The notes under the pieces were generated by a model. It searched no databases, was not told the DNA's origin, and saw nothing but the letters and a program-made list of their open reading frames with translations. The position numbers and the translations under genes were made by a program. A DNA stretch of 31,397 nucleotides, taken from contig DAOTYX010000089.1 in NCBI GenBank assembly GCA_034434635.1, positions 1 to 31,397 on the forward strand, written 5' to 3'. Source of the DNA: DAOTYX01 sp034434635 (lineage in GTDB: Bacteria; Chloroflexota; Anaerolineae; B4-G1; DUEL01). This document shows positions 7,793 to 15,780 of this stretch, piece after piece. Numbering within the stretch: position 1 is the first letter of the stretch; each line of letters opens with the position of its first letter.

Positions 7793-8866
7793 GTGCTAAA
7801 TCCGATAGATGCCCTTCTGGGCCTCTTTTCGCTTGACATCGGCATTGACCTGGGCACTGCCAACACCCTCGTCTACGTGCGGGGGAAGGGGGTGGTCATC
7901 AACGAGCCCTCTTGGGTCGCCATCGAACGGGGCACCAAGAGGGTTTTGGCCGTCGGGGCGGAGGCGAAGGAGATGGTCGGGCGGACCCCGGCGAACATCG
8001 TCGCCATCCGCCCGCTGCGTGATGGCGTCATCTCGGAGTTCGAGGTGACGCAGGCAATGCTGGACTACTTCATCAAGCAGGCCCATCGGCACTCCTTCGT
8101 CCCCTTCCCGCGGCCGCGGGTCGTCGTTGGCATCCCCAGCGGGGTAACCGAGGTGGAGAAGCGCGCGGTCTACGACGCGACGCTGGCTGCTGGTGCGCGG
8201 ATGGCCTTCCTGATCGAGGAGCCGATGGCGGCGGCCATCGGCGCCGGCCTGCCGGTCATGGAAGCCCGCGGCAGTATGGTGGTGGACATCGGCGGCGGCA
8301 CCACCGAAGTGGGCGTCTTCTGCCTGGGCGGGATCGTGGTCAGCCGCTCCCTGCGCGTCGCTGGCGATGAGATGGACGAGGACATCATGCAGTACATGCG
8401 CCAGAAATACAACCTGCTGATCGGGGAGCGGATGGCAGAGCGGGTGAAGATCAGCATCGGCTCGGCTTACCCGCTGCGCGAGGAGCGGACGATGATCCTG
8501 CGTGGGCGCAATGTGGTCACAGGCCTGCCGGAAGAGGTGGAGGTCAGCAGCATCGAGATCCGTGAGGCGCTCTCTAATTCGGTCGGCATGATCCTGAGCA
8601 TGGTCAAAGAAACCCTGGATAACACCCCGCCCGAACTGGTCGCCGACCTGATGGAGATCGGTATCTGCCTGGCCGGTGGCGGCTCATTGCTGAAGGGCCT
8701 GGCCGAACGGGTCTCCGCAGAGACCAACATGCGCGCCTGGGTGGCGCAGGACTCGATGACCTGCGTGGCGCGGGGCGCGGGCAAAGTGCTGGACGAACTC
8801 GACCTGCTCCGGCGTGTGCTGGTCAGCCCCGACCGGCGTGTGCGCAGGGCAGCCGAGTCGCTCTGA
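7793..8866 (+). CDS. mreB: Rod-shape determining protein MreB
   Basis: A 357-residue actin-like ATPase that polymerises under the membrane and directs the wall-elongation complex. The phosphate-1 loop DLGTANT is at residues 19-25 and phosphate-2 DIGGGTTEVGV is near 165. The C-terminal adenosine region contains LAGGGSLLKGL. Length is normal (family about 335-350). The GTG start has AGGAG 7 nt upstream. It is the first gene of an operon with mreC, mreD, mrdA and a membrane glycosyltransferase-like gene, driven by the extended -10 promoter at 7747. Confidence 0.97.
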   Translation: MLNPIDALLGLFSLDIGIDLGTANTLVYVRGKGVVINEPSWVAIERGTKRVLAVGAEAKEMVGRTPANIVAIRPLRDGVISEFEVTQAMLDYFIKQAHRHSFVPFPRPRVVVGIPSGVTEVEKRAVYDATLAAGARMAFLIEEPMAAAIGAGLPVMEARGSMVVDIGGGTTEVGVFCLGGIVVSRSLRVAGDEMDEDIMQYMRQKYNLLIGERMAERVKISIGSAYPLREERTMILRGRNVVTGLPEEVEVSSIEIREALSNSVGMILSMVKETLDNTPPELVADLMEIGICLAGGGSLLKGLAERVSAETNMRAWVAQDSMTCVARGAGKVLDELDLLRRVLVSPDRRVRRAAESL

Positions 8867-8910
8867 TCGCGCTGGCGTAGTCCACGGCGCCTCTGTCTGC
8901 AAGGAGCCCG

Positions 8911-9801
8911 GTGAGAAGCGCGTTCTGGCGTTCCTGGTTGCCACTCCTCCTGTTCCTCCTCACTCTCACTCTCCTGGTGTTGCACGAGACACAGGCTCTC
9001 CGTTCGGTGGAGAACGGCCTGCAACTGGTCTTTGCCCCCCTGCAGCGGTTCACGTCCACGCTGGTGGACAGGGCTGGCGGCCTGTTCCATACCGCTCGCC
9101 AGGTGCGCGAACTGGAAGCCCAGGTGCAGCAACTGCAGGACCAGGTGGACGCGCTCTCTGTCGAGAACATCCGCCTGCAGACGTTCGAGGCGGAGGTGAC
9201 GCAGCTGCGTGACCTTCTGGGCTTCGCGGCGACGAATCCCACCTGGACTTTCATGGGCGCGGATGTGGTGGGGCGGGAGGCCTGTGCGCAGGCCCCCTGT
9301 GGCGAGGTGATCGGTCAGGAGCCGAACCCGTACCTGCGCTACTTCACGATCAACGCCGGCGCAGAAGAGGGAGTGGCAGTGGGGATGCCGGTGGTGGCCG
9401 GCGGAGCGGTGCTGGTGGGACGGGTGGCGGAGGTTGGCCCGCATACGGCCAAAGTGCAGCTGCTCAGCGACACCGCCAGCGATGTGGCGGCGATGCTCCA
9501 GCAGTCCCAGGCGACCGGCGTCGTCGCCGGGCAGCCCGATGGCTCCCTGCGCATGCTCTACATCCCCCAGGACGAGCCGTTGGAGGTGGGTGACGTGGTG
9601 CTCACCTCTGGCCTGGGCGGCGGCCTGCCGCGTGGGCTGGTTATCGGTCAGGTGGCCGAGGTCTACCGGCAGGACGTGGCGCTCTTCCAGGAGGCGGCCA
9701 TCCGCCCGGCGGTGGATTACCGTCGGGTTGGCCTGTTGCTGGTCATCACCTCCTTCCAGCCGCTGGTGGAAGAGGGGCCTGAGACCGGCGTGCAGCCGTA
9801 G
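8911..9801 (+). CDS. mreC: Rod-shape determining protein MreC
   Basis: A 296-residue membrane-anchored elongasome scaffold. A short cytoplasmic start leads into one transmembrane helix (about residues 7-24), then a coiled coil (about 60-100, RQVRELEAQVQQLQDQVDAL) and the beta-rich MreC periplasmic domain with GMPVVAGGAVLVGRV. The GTG start has AAGGAG 4 nt upstream. Two cysteines, Cys125 and Cys130, lie in a short loop after the first beta strand and could form a disulfide. It follows mreB by 44 bp and abuts mreD. Confidence 0.93.
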   Translation: MRSAFWRSWLPLLLFLLTLTLLVLHETQALRSVENGLQLVFAPLQRFTSTLVDRAGGLFHTARQVRELEAQVQQLQDQVDALSVENIRLQTFEAEVTQLRDLLGFAATNPTWTFMGADVVGREACAQAPCGEVIGQEPNPYLRYFTINAGAEEGVAVGMPVVAGGAVLVGRVAEVGPHTAKVQLLSDTASDVAAMLQQSQATGVVAGQPDGSLRMLYIPQDEPLEVGDVVLTSGLGGGLPRGLVIGQVAEVYRQDVALFQEAAIRPAVDYRRVGLLLVITSFQPLVEEGPETGVQP

Positions 9802-10341
9802 GTGACCATGCTCAGCCTCTACATCACCATCCCTCTGGTGACAGCGTTCGCCCTGCTCCAGGATGTGCTCCTCAGCCGGGTCTCGCTGCTGGGAGCGCGG
9901 CCGGATTTGCTTTTCCTGGCCGTGGTGTGTTGGGCGCTGCTGCGCGGCTCGGCGGAGGGAGTGGTCTGGGCTTTCATCGGCGGACTGGTGCTGGACCTGT
10001 TCTCGGGCGGGCCGATGGGTGGGTTGACCCTGGCTTATGTCGTGGTGGCTTTTCTGGCCGGCCGACAGTGGGGGCGGGAGTTGGGTTCGGCGGCTTTCCA
10101 ATCGCTCCTGCTTGGCCTGGGCCTCTGCTTTCTGTTTCACGTCCTCCTTCTGCTCGTGCTGACCTGGGCAGGTCATCCGGTGGCATGGGCCCACAGCCTG
10201 GCCGCGATCGCCGCTCCGTCGGCGGTGCTGAATGGTGTCCTTGCGCCCTTTGCCCACTGGGTGCTGCGTTGGCTTGACCGCCGTACCCGTCCGGAAGGAC
10301 TGGTCTTTGATGTACGACAACCTCGATATCGTTCCCGATGA
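9802..10341 (+). CDS. mreD: Rod-shape determining protein MreD
   Basis: A 179-residue very hydrophobic protein with about five membrane segments, including LLSRVSLLGARPDLLFLAVV and the conserved GLVLDLFSGGPMGG stretch typical of MreD. It belongs to the MreBCD elongation complex in the inner membrane. The GTG start follows the mreC stop with no gap; an ATG two codons later (9808) is an alternative. The 3' end overlaps the PBP2 start by 32 nt, indicating coupled translation. Confidence 0.9.
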   Translation: MTMLSLYITIPLVTAFALLQDVLLSRVSLLGARPDLLFLAVVCWALLRGSAEGVVWAFIGGLVLDLFSGGPMGGLTLAYVVVAFLAGRQWGRELGSAAFQSLLLGLGLCFLFHVLLLLVLTWAGHPVAWAHSLAAIAAPSAVLNGVLAPFAHWVLRWLDRRTRPEGLVFDVRQPRYRSR

Positions 10342-12283
10342 CGCTTCTGCTCGCCCGCCGCTGGAGCCTGCTGGCCCGGCGCCGGTGCGTGGCCTGGCGC
10401 GGATCGTCCGGCTCCTCATGCAGTCCCCGCGGCTGGTTGTGTTGGCGGTGTTGCTCCTGGGGGGGCTAGGCCTTCTCGCCTCGCGCCTGTACCGCCTGCA
10501 GGTGGTCGAGGCGCAGTACTGGGCGAGCCGCTCGGAGCAGCAGCGGGCGCGCCTGGTCCGATTGCCGGCCCCGCGGGGCCTGATCTACAGTCGGGACGGG
10601 GAGCCGCTGGTGCGCAACGCTCCGGCCTTTCAGGTGGTCGTCATCCCCGCCCTGCTTCCTGAGGACGAACAGGAGTACGCACGCGTGTTGCAGCGTCTGG
10701 CGACGCTCCTCAACCGCTCCTACACCGAGATCCGCGCGTTGGTGGAAGAGGCTGCCCCCTATGAGTCTTTGCCCATCGCCAGACAGGTGGAGCGTGACAC
10801 GGCTCTGATCATCGCCGAAGAGGGGTTGACGCTGCCTGGCGTGCAGGTGGAGGTGTTGCCCCGTCGCCAGTACCCCTATGGTGCCCTGGTGTCGCAGATC
10901 GTCGGCTACCTGGGGGCCATCCCGGAGGGGGAGGAGGACGCCTACATCGCCGCTGGGTACGACCCATCCTCCGACCAGATCGGCTATGACGGGATCGAGT
11001 ATGCCTTCGAAGAGGAACTGCGGGGTGTGGCCGGGGAGCGCTACCAGGAAGAGGATGTGCTGGGGCGGGTGATCCGCGTGCTGGGCGAGGAAGTCCCCCC
11101 GGTGGCCGGCCACAGCATCCATCTGACCCTGGACCTGGAGTTGCAGCGAGTAGCAGAAGAGGCGCTCGTTCGTGGGATGGAGCGGGTCAATTCCCCCCGC
11201 GGCGTGGTCATCGCGATGGACCCGCGCACCGGCGAGGTGCTGGCGATGGTCAGCCTGCCTACTTACGACAACAACCTCTTCGCTGAGGGCATCTCGGCTG
11301 CGGCCTATCAGCGGCTGTTGGACAATCCTCACCGCCCGCTGGTCAATCACGCCATCGCTGACTACCTGCCGCCCGGCTCGATCTTCAAGATCGTCCCTGC
11401 CGCTGCCGCACTTCAGGAAGGGGTGTTGACCGAGGACACGCGTATCCAGTGCCCGGGCACTATCGTCATCCCCGACCGCTACTACCCCAACGACCCGGGT
11501 CGGGCGCACCGCTTCTACTGCTGGCGACGCGCGGGTCACGGCTGGCTGGATGTCGTGGGTGGACTGGCGAACTCCTGTGACATCTTCTTCTACGAAGTCG
11601 GCGGCGGCTTCGAGGAGACTGGCTTCGAGGGGCTGGGACCGGAACGGCTGGCCGCTTACGCGCGCCTTTTTGGCCTGGGTTCGCTCACGGGGATCGAGTT
11701 GCCGCAGGAAGTGCCGGGTCTGGTGCCCGACCCCACCTGGAAGCGTCTGAACTACGGGGAGAACTGGTCCACTGGCGATACCTACAACTTCGCCATCGGC
11801 CAGGGCTTTCTGCAGGTCACGCCGCTACAGATGCTCAACATCATGGCCGCGACGGCCAACGGCGGGACACTTTACCGCCCACAGATCGTCCATCACATCA
11901 CCGATGCTGACGGCAATGTCGTTCGAGCCTTCCGACCGGAGATCATCCGCACGCTGCCCATCTCTCCCACCTATTGGACGCTGATCCAGCAGGGCCTGGA
12001 GGGTGCGGTGGCCTATGGCACGGCCACGGGAGCGCAGGTGCCGGGAGTGCGCATCGCCGGCAAGACTGGCACGGCGCAGTTCTGCGACGATATCGCGCGG
12101 GAAATGGGCATCTGCGCCGAGGGGCTGGCCCAGCCGACGCACGCCTGGTTCATGGCCTTCGCCCCGGTCGAGGCTCCGGAGATTGCCCTGATCGTCTTCA
12201 TCTACAACGGCGGTGAAGGCTCCTCGGTGGCTGTGCCTGTGGCGCAGGACATCCTCGAATGGTACTTCCAGGATCGTGAGTAG
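10310..12283 (+). CDS. mrdA: Penicillin-binding protein 2 (class B transpeptidase)
   Basis: A 657-residue peptidoglycan D,D-transpeptidase of the rod-elongation complex. One membrane helix (about 41-62) is followed by the dimerisation/pedestal domain (APRGLIYSRDGEPL) and the transpeptidase domain. Active-site motifs are S357-I-F-K360, S422-C-D424 in the SxN position (Asp is common there in PBP2 proteins) and K585-T-G587. The frame is open from 10232, but ATG 10310 has GGAAGGA 10 nt upstream and gives a normal short cytoplasmic tail. The start overlaps the end of mreD. The stop codon is the TAG of a TAGGGGCG word. Confidence 0.95.
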   Translation: MYDNLDIVPDDASARPPLEPAGPAPVRGLARIVRLLMQSPRLVVLAVLLLGGLGLLASRLYRLQVVEAQYWASRSEQQRARLVRLPAPRGLIYSRDGEPLVRNAPAFQVVVIPALLPEDEQEYARVLQRLATLLNRSYTEIRALVEEAAPYESLPIARQVERDTALIIAEEGLTLPGVQVEVLPRRQYPYGALVSQIVGYLGAIPEGEEDAYIAAGYDPSSDQIGYDGIEYAFEEELRGVAGERYQEEDVLGRVIRVLGEEVPPVAGHSIHLTLDLELQRVAEEALVRGMERVNSPRGVVIAMDPRTGEVLAMVSLPTYDNNLFAEGISAAAYQRLLDNPHRPLVNHAIADYLPPGSIFKIVPAAAALQEGVLTEDTRIQCPGTIVIPDRYYPNDPGRAHRFYCWRRAGHGWLDVVGGLANSCDIFFYEVGGGFEETGFEGLGPERLAAYARLFGLGSLTGIELPQEVPGLVPDPTWKRLNYGENWSTGDTYNFAIGQGFLQVTPLQMLNIMAATANGGTLYRPQIVHHITDADGNVVRAFRPEIIRTLPISPTYWTLIQQGLEGAVAYGTATGAQVPGVRIAGKTGTAQFCDDIAREMGICAEGLAQPTHAWFMAFAPVEAPEIALIVFIYNGGEGSSVAVPVAQDILEWYFQDRE

Positions 12284-12288
12284 GGGCG
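12280..12288 (+). repeat. GTAGGGGCG word supplying the mrdA stop
   Basis: The word GTAGGGGCG spans the mrdA stop codon TAG and also provides the AGGGG ribosome site of the next gene. The same word is found at 1632 and 15206, and a TAGGGGTG variant at 19393-19386. Confidence 0.5.
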
Positions 12289-12293
12289 TCCAG

Positions 12294-15209
12294 ATGACGC
12301 TCTGGAAACGTTTCCTCCTCCTGCTGGGAGCCGCCCTGGAAGGCGCGGCGTGGGGCCTGGGATTGGCACGCACGCTGGCGCTGACGGCGCGATCCCCCTT
12401 CTTCCTGGACTGGTCAGGAACCTCGCTGGTCGTGCTCCTCTCCGCCGTTGCTGCCGGACTGTGGAGCCTGCGCCGGGGAGAGAGCGCCCTTATGACCCTC
12501 TCGCGGTTGACGCCGTTGCTGCTGCCCCTGGCGGACCTGGCGGCGGGCGGTGTGAACGCGTGGCGTGGGCTGGTGTTGCTCGTCGGGGGGCTGGCCCTGA
12601 CCGTGCGGATGCACCTGCGCCGCCCTCTCCATGCCCGGCTCGCTTCCCTGCTCCTGATTGGGCTGGCCCTGGCCGTGTACCTGCCGGACATCGCGCCGTG
12701 GGTGGGGCGGGCCGACACCTTCGAGTTCCAGGTCGTGGCCCCTCGCCTGGGGATCGCTCATCCCAGCGGCTACCCGCTTTACATCCTCATCGGCAAGGCT
12801 TTCTCCCTGCTGCCCTTCAGCACCGTGGCCTGGCGGGTCAACCTCAGCGCCGCCGTCTGCGCCGCGTTGGCGGCGGGGGTGCTGTACCTGGCTCTGCGCC
12901 AGTGGCATACAGAAGGGGTCTCGGTAGCCTCTGCTATCCCCGCTTTGCTGCTGGCCTTCTCTCCAGCGCTCTGGCCGCGCGCGGTGGAGGCGGAGGTCTA
13001 CGCCCTGAACGGGCTGTTGGTAGTGCTGGCGCTGTGGGTGGGCGCGCGCTGGGCGACGGGCCGCCTCCCGATCGAGCGCGCGCTTCCCCTCCTGGGCCTG
13101 CTGACGGGTCTGGGGATGGCGTCGCATCTCACCCTGGGCGCATTGGGCTTCTTGCTTATCCCCTGCCTGGTTGGGCGCCCGCGTCCCACGTGGCGGAGCC
13201 TGACGCTGACGACGTTGCTTTTCGCTGCGGGACTGGCCCTGTACCTCTACATCCCGCTGCGCTGGCCGACGGTCAATGGTGGCGAGACGATGTCCCTGGC
13301 CCGCTGGTGGGCCTATGTCACCAACGCTGAGTCCGCTGGCGCGCTGCATCCGCTCGCTTTCCTCAACGACCCCGCCCGCTGGGGCGGGGTCCTGCTGCGC
13401 CTGCGACAGCAGGTGGGGTGGGGGGGGCTGGCGCTGGCGCTGGTCGGGCTGGCGGTGCTGGTCCGACGGCGCTGGCCACTGGCCCTGGGCAGCGCATTGG
13501 CGCTCGCCGCCTGGGTCTGGTTCGCGCTCTCTTTCTATGTGGCCGACCCTGACTACTCCGCTTTCCTCATCCCTGCCCACGTGGTCGTGTTTTTCTGGCT
13601 GGGGGTGGGGCTTTCCGCCGCGCTGGACCTTCTGCGACGTCGGGCGGCTGTGCTTCTGCCGCCAGCCGTGGCCCTGGTCGCGCTCCTGCCCCTCAGCCAG
13701 ATGTGGCTCACCGGCCCGCTGCTTTCCACAGACCAGGCGCGCGCCGACGATGCCTGGGGGCGGGATGCGCTCAGTCAGGCCATTGCCCCTGGTGCGGCGA
13801 TCCTGGCCGACAGCGAGAAGTTCCCGCCGCTCTACTACCTGCAACAGGTGGAAGGGCTGCGCCCCGACCTGGACCTGGTGCTCCGTTTCGACGAGGCCGG
13901 CTACCGCGAGGAACTGACCACGCGTCTGGCGGCCGGTCAGACCGTCTATCTGGCCCGCTACCTGCCCGGACTGGAGGGGTATGCCCTGCGCTCGTTGGGG
14001 CCGCTGGTGGAGGTGGGCCTGACCCCACTCACGGCGCTGCCGGATGGTGTGTCCCCCGTGGGCGCGGGCTTGGGGGATGGGGTGGAACTGGTCGGTTTCG
14101 ACCTGCGGGAAGGCGAAGCGGGCCAACGCCTGACGTTGTACTGGCGGGCGGTGCGCCGACCGCAAGAGGACCGCGTGGTGCGCCTGCGGCTTGTGGGGGC
14201 GGACGGCCGGGCCGTGTGGACCTCCGCCGGCCTGCGCCCGGTGGATGATAACTACCCCACTAACGCCTGGCCTGTTGGCGCGGTGGTGCCCGATGCCCAC
14301 TTGCTGGCCCCCCCGCCGTGGGTGGCTGCGGGGGAGTACCGCCTCGAGGTCGGGTTGTTCCCCTGCTTCGGGGAGGCTGAAACACCTGTGTGGGTACCCC
14401 TGACGACGGTCGGCATTGACGCCCCCGCCGCTCTGGTTCCGCTCTCCCATGCGGCAGCGCTGGCCTTCGACGACATCTGGCTCACCGGCTACGACCTGCC
14501 CCTGGAAGCCGTGGCGGCCAGGTCGGTGGTGGTGGACCTCTCGTGGGCGGGGCTGGGAGAGGCGGAGCGGGGCCGTCTCGAGTGGGCAGCGCCGGACGGG
14601 GCGAGGGTAGTGGCGGGCAACTTCTGGCTGACGGCAGGGGCGGTGCGCAGTCATCACGTGATCACGGCGCCGCTCGCGCCGGGCGACTATCGCTTGTGGG
14701 TGAGCCTGGAGGGGCGTCCGGCGCGCTGCGGCTGGCTGGCCCCGGCACAGGTCGGATGTGAGTTGGGGACGGTACGCGTGCTGCCGCGCGTGGAGGGGTT
14801 GGCGAATTTCGACGGGCGCATCCTGTTGCTGACGGCGGAAGCAGGCGGGGAGCGGGTGTGCCCTGGGGGTGTGCTGCCGGTGATGCTGCGCTGGCGCGCG
14901 TTGCGTTCCCTGGGCGAGGATTACACCGTCACGGTGCAGGTAGTGGGGCCGGATGGCCGGCTGTACGGCCAGGCCGACTCGTGGCCGGTGCAGGGGACAA
15001 GACCGACCTCGGGGTGGGGCGTGGGGGAAGAGATCGTGGATACGTACAGTGTCCGCCTGGCCCCCGACGCGCCGCCGGGCCGCTACCAGGTCATTGTGGG
15101 CTGGTACCTGCTGGCGACGATGGAGCGTCTACCGGTAGTGGATGCCACCGGAACGCCTGTTGCCGATCACGCCGTCATCGCTGAAGTGGATGCGTCGTGC
15201 CTTCCGTAG
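12294..15209 (+). CDS. DUF2723-type polytopic glycosyltransferase-like membrane protein with beta-rich C-terminus
   Basis: A 971-residue protein. The first half has many membrane helices and the DUF2723 hallmark near residues 139-168 (RADTFEFQ, then GIAHPSGYPLYILIGK), where the acidic residue after the first helix is the expected GT-C-type catalytic position. Residues after about 560 are soluble and beta-rich, with repeated PPGxYxxxVGxY-like strands (GDYRLWVSLEG, GRYQVIVGWYL). By family it would transfer a sugar from a lipid carrier outside the membrane, but the acceptor is unknown. ATG 12294 has AGGGG 7 nt upstream; a GTG at 12277 overlapping mrdA is the alternative. Its place after mreBCD-mrdA suggests a cell-envelope role. 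The stop TAG is part of GTAGGGGCG. Confidence 0.8.
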   Translation: MTLWKRFLLLLGAALEGAAWGLGLARTLALTARSPFFLDWSGTSLVVLLSAVAAGLWSLRRGESALMTLSRLTPLLLPLADLAAGGVNAWRGLVLLVGGLALTVRMHLRRPLHARLASLLLIGLALAVYLPDIAPWVGRADTFEFQVVAPRLGIAHPSGYPLYILIGKAFSLLPFSTVAWRVNLSAAVCAALAAGVLYLALRQWHTEGVSVASAIPALLLAFSPALWPRAVEAEVYALNGLLVVLALWVGARWATGRLPIERALPLLGLLTGLGMASHLTLGALGFLLIPCLVGRPRPTWRSLTLTTLLFAAGLALYLYIPLRWPTVNGGETMSLARWWAYVTNAESAGALHPLAFLNDPARWGGVLLRLRQQVGWGGLALALVGLAVLVRRRWPLALGSALALAAWVWFALSFYVADPDYSAFLIPAHVVVFFWLGVGLSAALDLLRRRAAVLLPPAVALVALLPLSQMWLTGPLLSTDQARADDAWGRDALSQAIAPGAAILADSEKFPPLYYLQQVEGLRPDLDLVLRFDEAGYREELTTRLAAGQTVYLARYLPGLEGYALRSLGPLVEVGLTPLTALPDGVSPVGAGLGDGVELVGFDLREGEAGQRLTLYWRAVRRPQEDRVVRLRLVGADGRAVWTSAGLRPVDDNYPTNAWPVGAVVPDAHLLAPPPWVAAGEYRLEVGLFPCFGEAETPVWVPLTTVGIDAPAALVPLSHAAALAFDDIWLTGYDLPLEAVAARSVVVDLSWAGLGEAERGRLEWAAPDGARVVAGNFWLTAGAVRSHHVITAPLAPGDYRLWVSLEGRPARCGWLAPAQVGCELGTVRVLPRVEGLANFDGRILLLTAEAGGERVCPGGVLPVMLRWRALRSLGEDYTVTVQVVGPDGRLYGQADSWPVQGTRPTSGWGVGEEIVDTYSVRLAPDAPPGRYQVIVGWYLLATMERLPVVDATGTPVADHAVIAEVDASCLP

Positions 15210-15214
15210 GGGCG
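15206..15214 (+). repeat. GTAGGGGCG word supplying the DUF2723 gene stop
   Basis: The stop TAG (15207-15209) lies inside GTAGGGGCGAAGC. A related TAGGGGTGAAGC supplies the stop of the permease at 19391 on the other strand. The remaining 50 bp to the convergent thioesterase gene contain no further feature I can support. Confidence 0.5.
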
Positions 15215-15269
15215 AAGCGTCTCGCGTCGCACCCAAACCCGCGGGAGGGTGGGCACGTAGGGCGCAAGC

Positions 15270-15734
15270 CTACTCGTACACCTTCCAGAAAGGCTTCTCC
15301 TCCTCCCATCCTGTGCGGAACTCCTCCGGTGCTCTGGCCAGCACGGCCTCGCACTCGGCGGTGACGGTGCCGTCGGGAAGGCGAATCTGACCGGCCACCC
15401 GCGCGCCCACGCCGCTGAGCCGTTCTACCCAGCCCACGGCGGTCAGTGGCACGCCAACCGGAGTCGGGCGGCGGTAGTGAATGGTCAGGCGGAGCGTGAC
15501 CATCAGATTCTCATCGGACGTGTCCAGCATCACCGCTCGCCCAGAGACTTCGTCCAGTATGGCGGCAACAATGCCGCCGTGGACGACACCAGGGTAGCTC
15601 TGGTAGGGCTCAGGGACGGTGACCTCCGCCCGCACCTGGTTGTTCTGCCGGTCATTGTAGAAGGCGATATGCAGTCCGATGGGGTTCTGCACGCCGCAGA
15701 TGAAGCAGTAGCGGGAGTTGGGTTGTTTGTTCAT
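15270..15734 (-). CDS. PaaI-family hotdog thioesterase
   Basis: A 154-residue single hotdog-fold protein. The motif HGGIVAAILDE carries the catalytic-region HGG and acidic residue of PaaI/4HBT acyl-CoA thioesterases, followed by the strand LTIHYRRPTPVG. The N-terminus has CFICGVQNPIGL, a two-cysteine CxxC start found in many bacterial relatives. It probably hydrolyses an acyl-CoA or aryl-CoA ester in the cytoplasm, substrate unknown. It lies 46 bp after ygfK on the same strand and may be the last gene of that transcript. There is no strong ribosome site before the ATG. Confidence 0.85.
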   Translation of the reverse strand: MNKQPNSRYCFICGVQNPIGLHIAFYNDRQNNQVRAEVTVPEPYQSYPGVVHGGIVAAILDEVSGRAVMLDTSDENLMVTLRLTIHYRRPTPVGVPLTAVGWVERLSGVGARVAGQIRLPDGTVTAECEAVLARAPEEFRTGWEEEKPFWKVYE

Positions 15735-15780
15735 ACAGGATAATTGCTCGGCTATCTGGCGCCTGGCGACTGGAGTCGCG

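Noticed and set aside
10232..10309. N-terminal extension of PBP2
   Set aside because: This part is read within mreD, has no PBP2-like features, and the ATG at 10310 has a ribosome site.
8467..10419. 650-residue open frame on the minus strand across mreB, mreC and mreD
   Set aside because: It is antisense to three well-recognised genes, is rich in Arg, His, Gln and Pro, and shows no domain; a GC-rich shadow frame.
12414..14657. 747-residue minus-strand frame
   Set aside because: Antisense to the DUF2723 gene with low-complexity Gln/Arg/Pro composition and no motifs.
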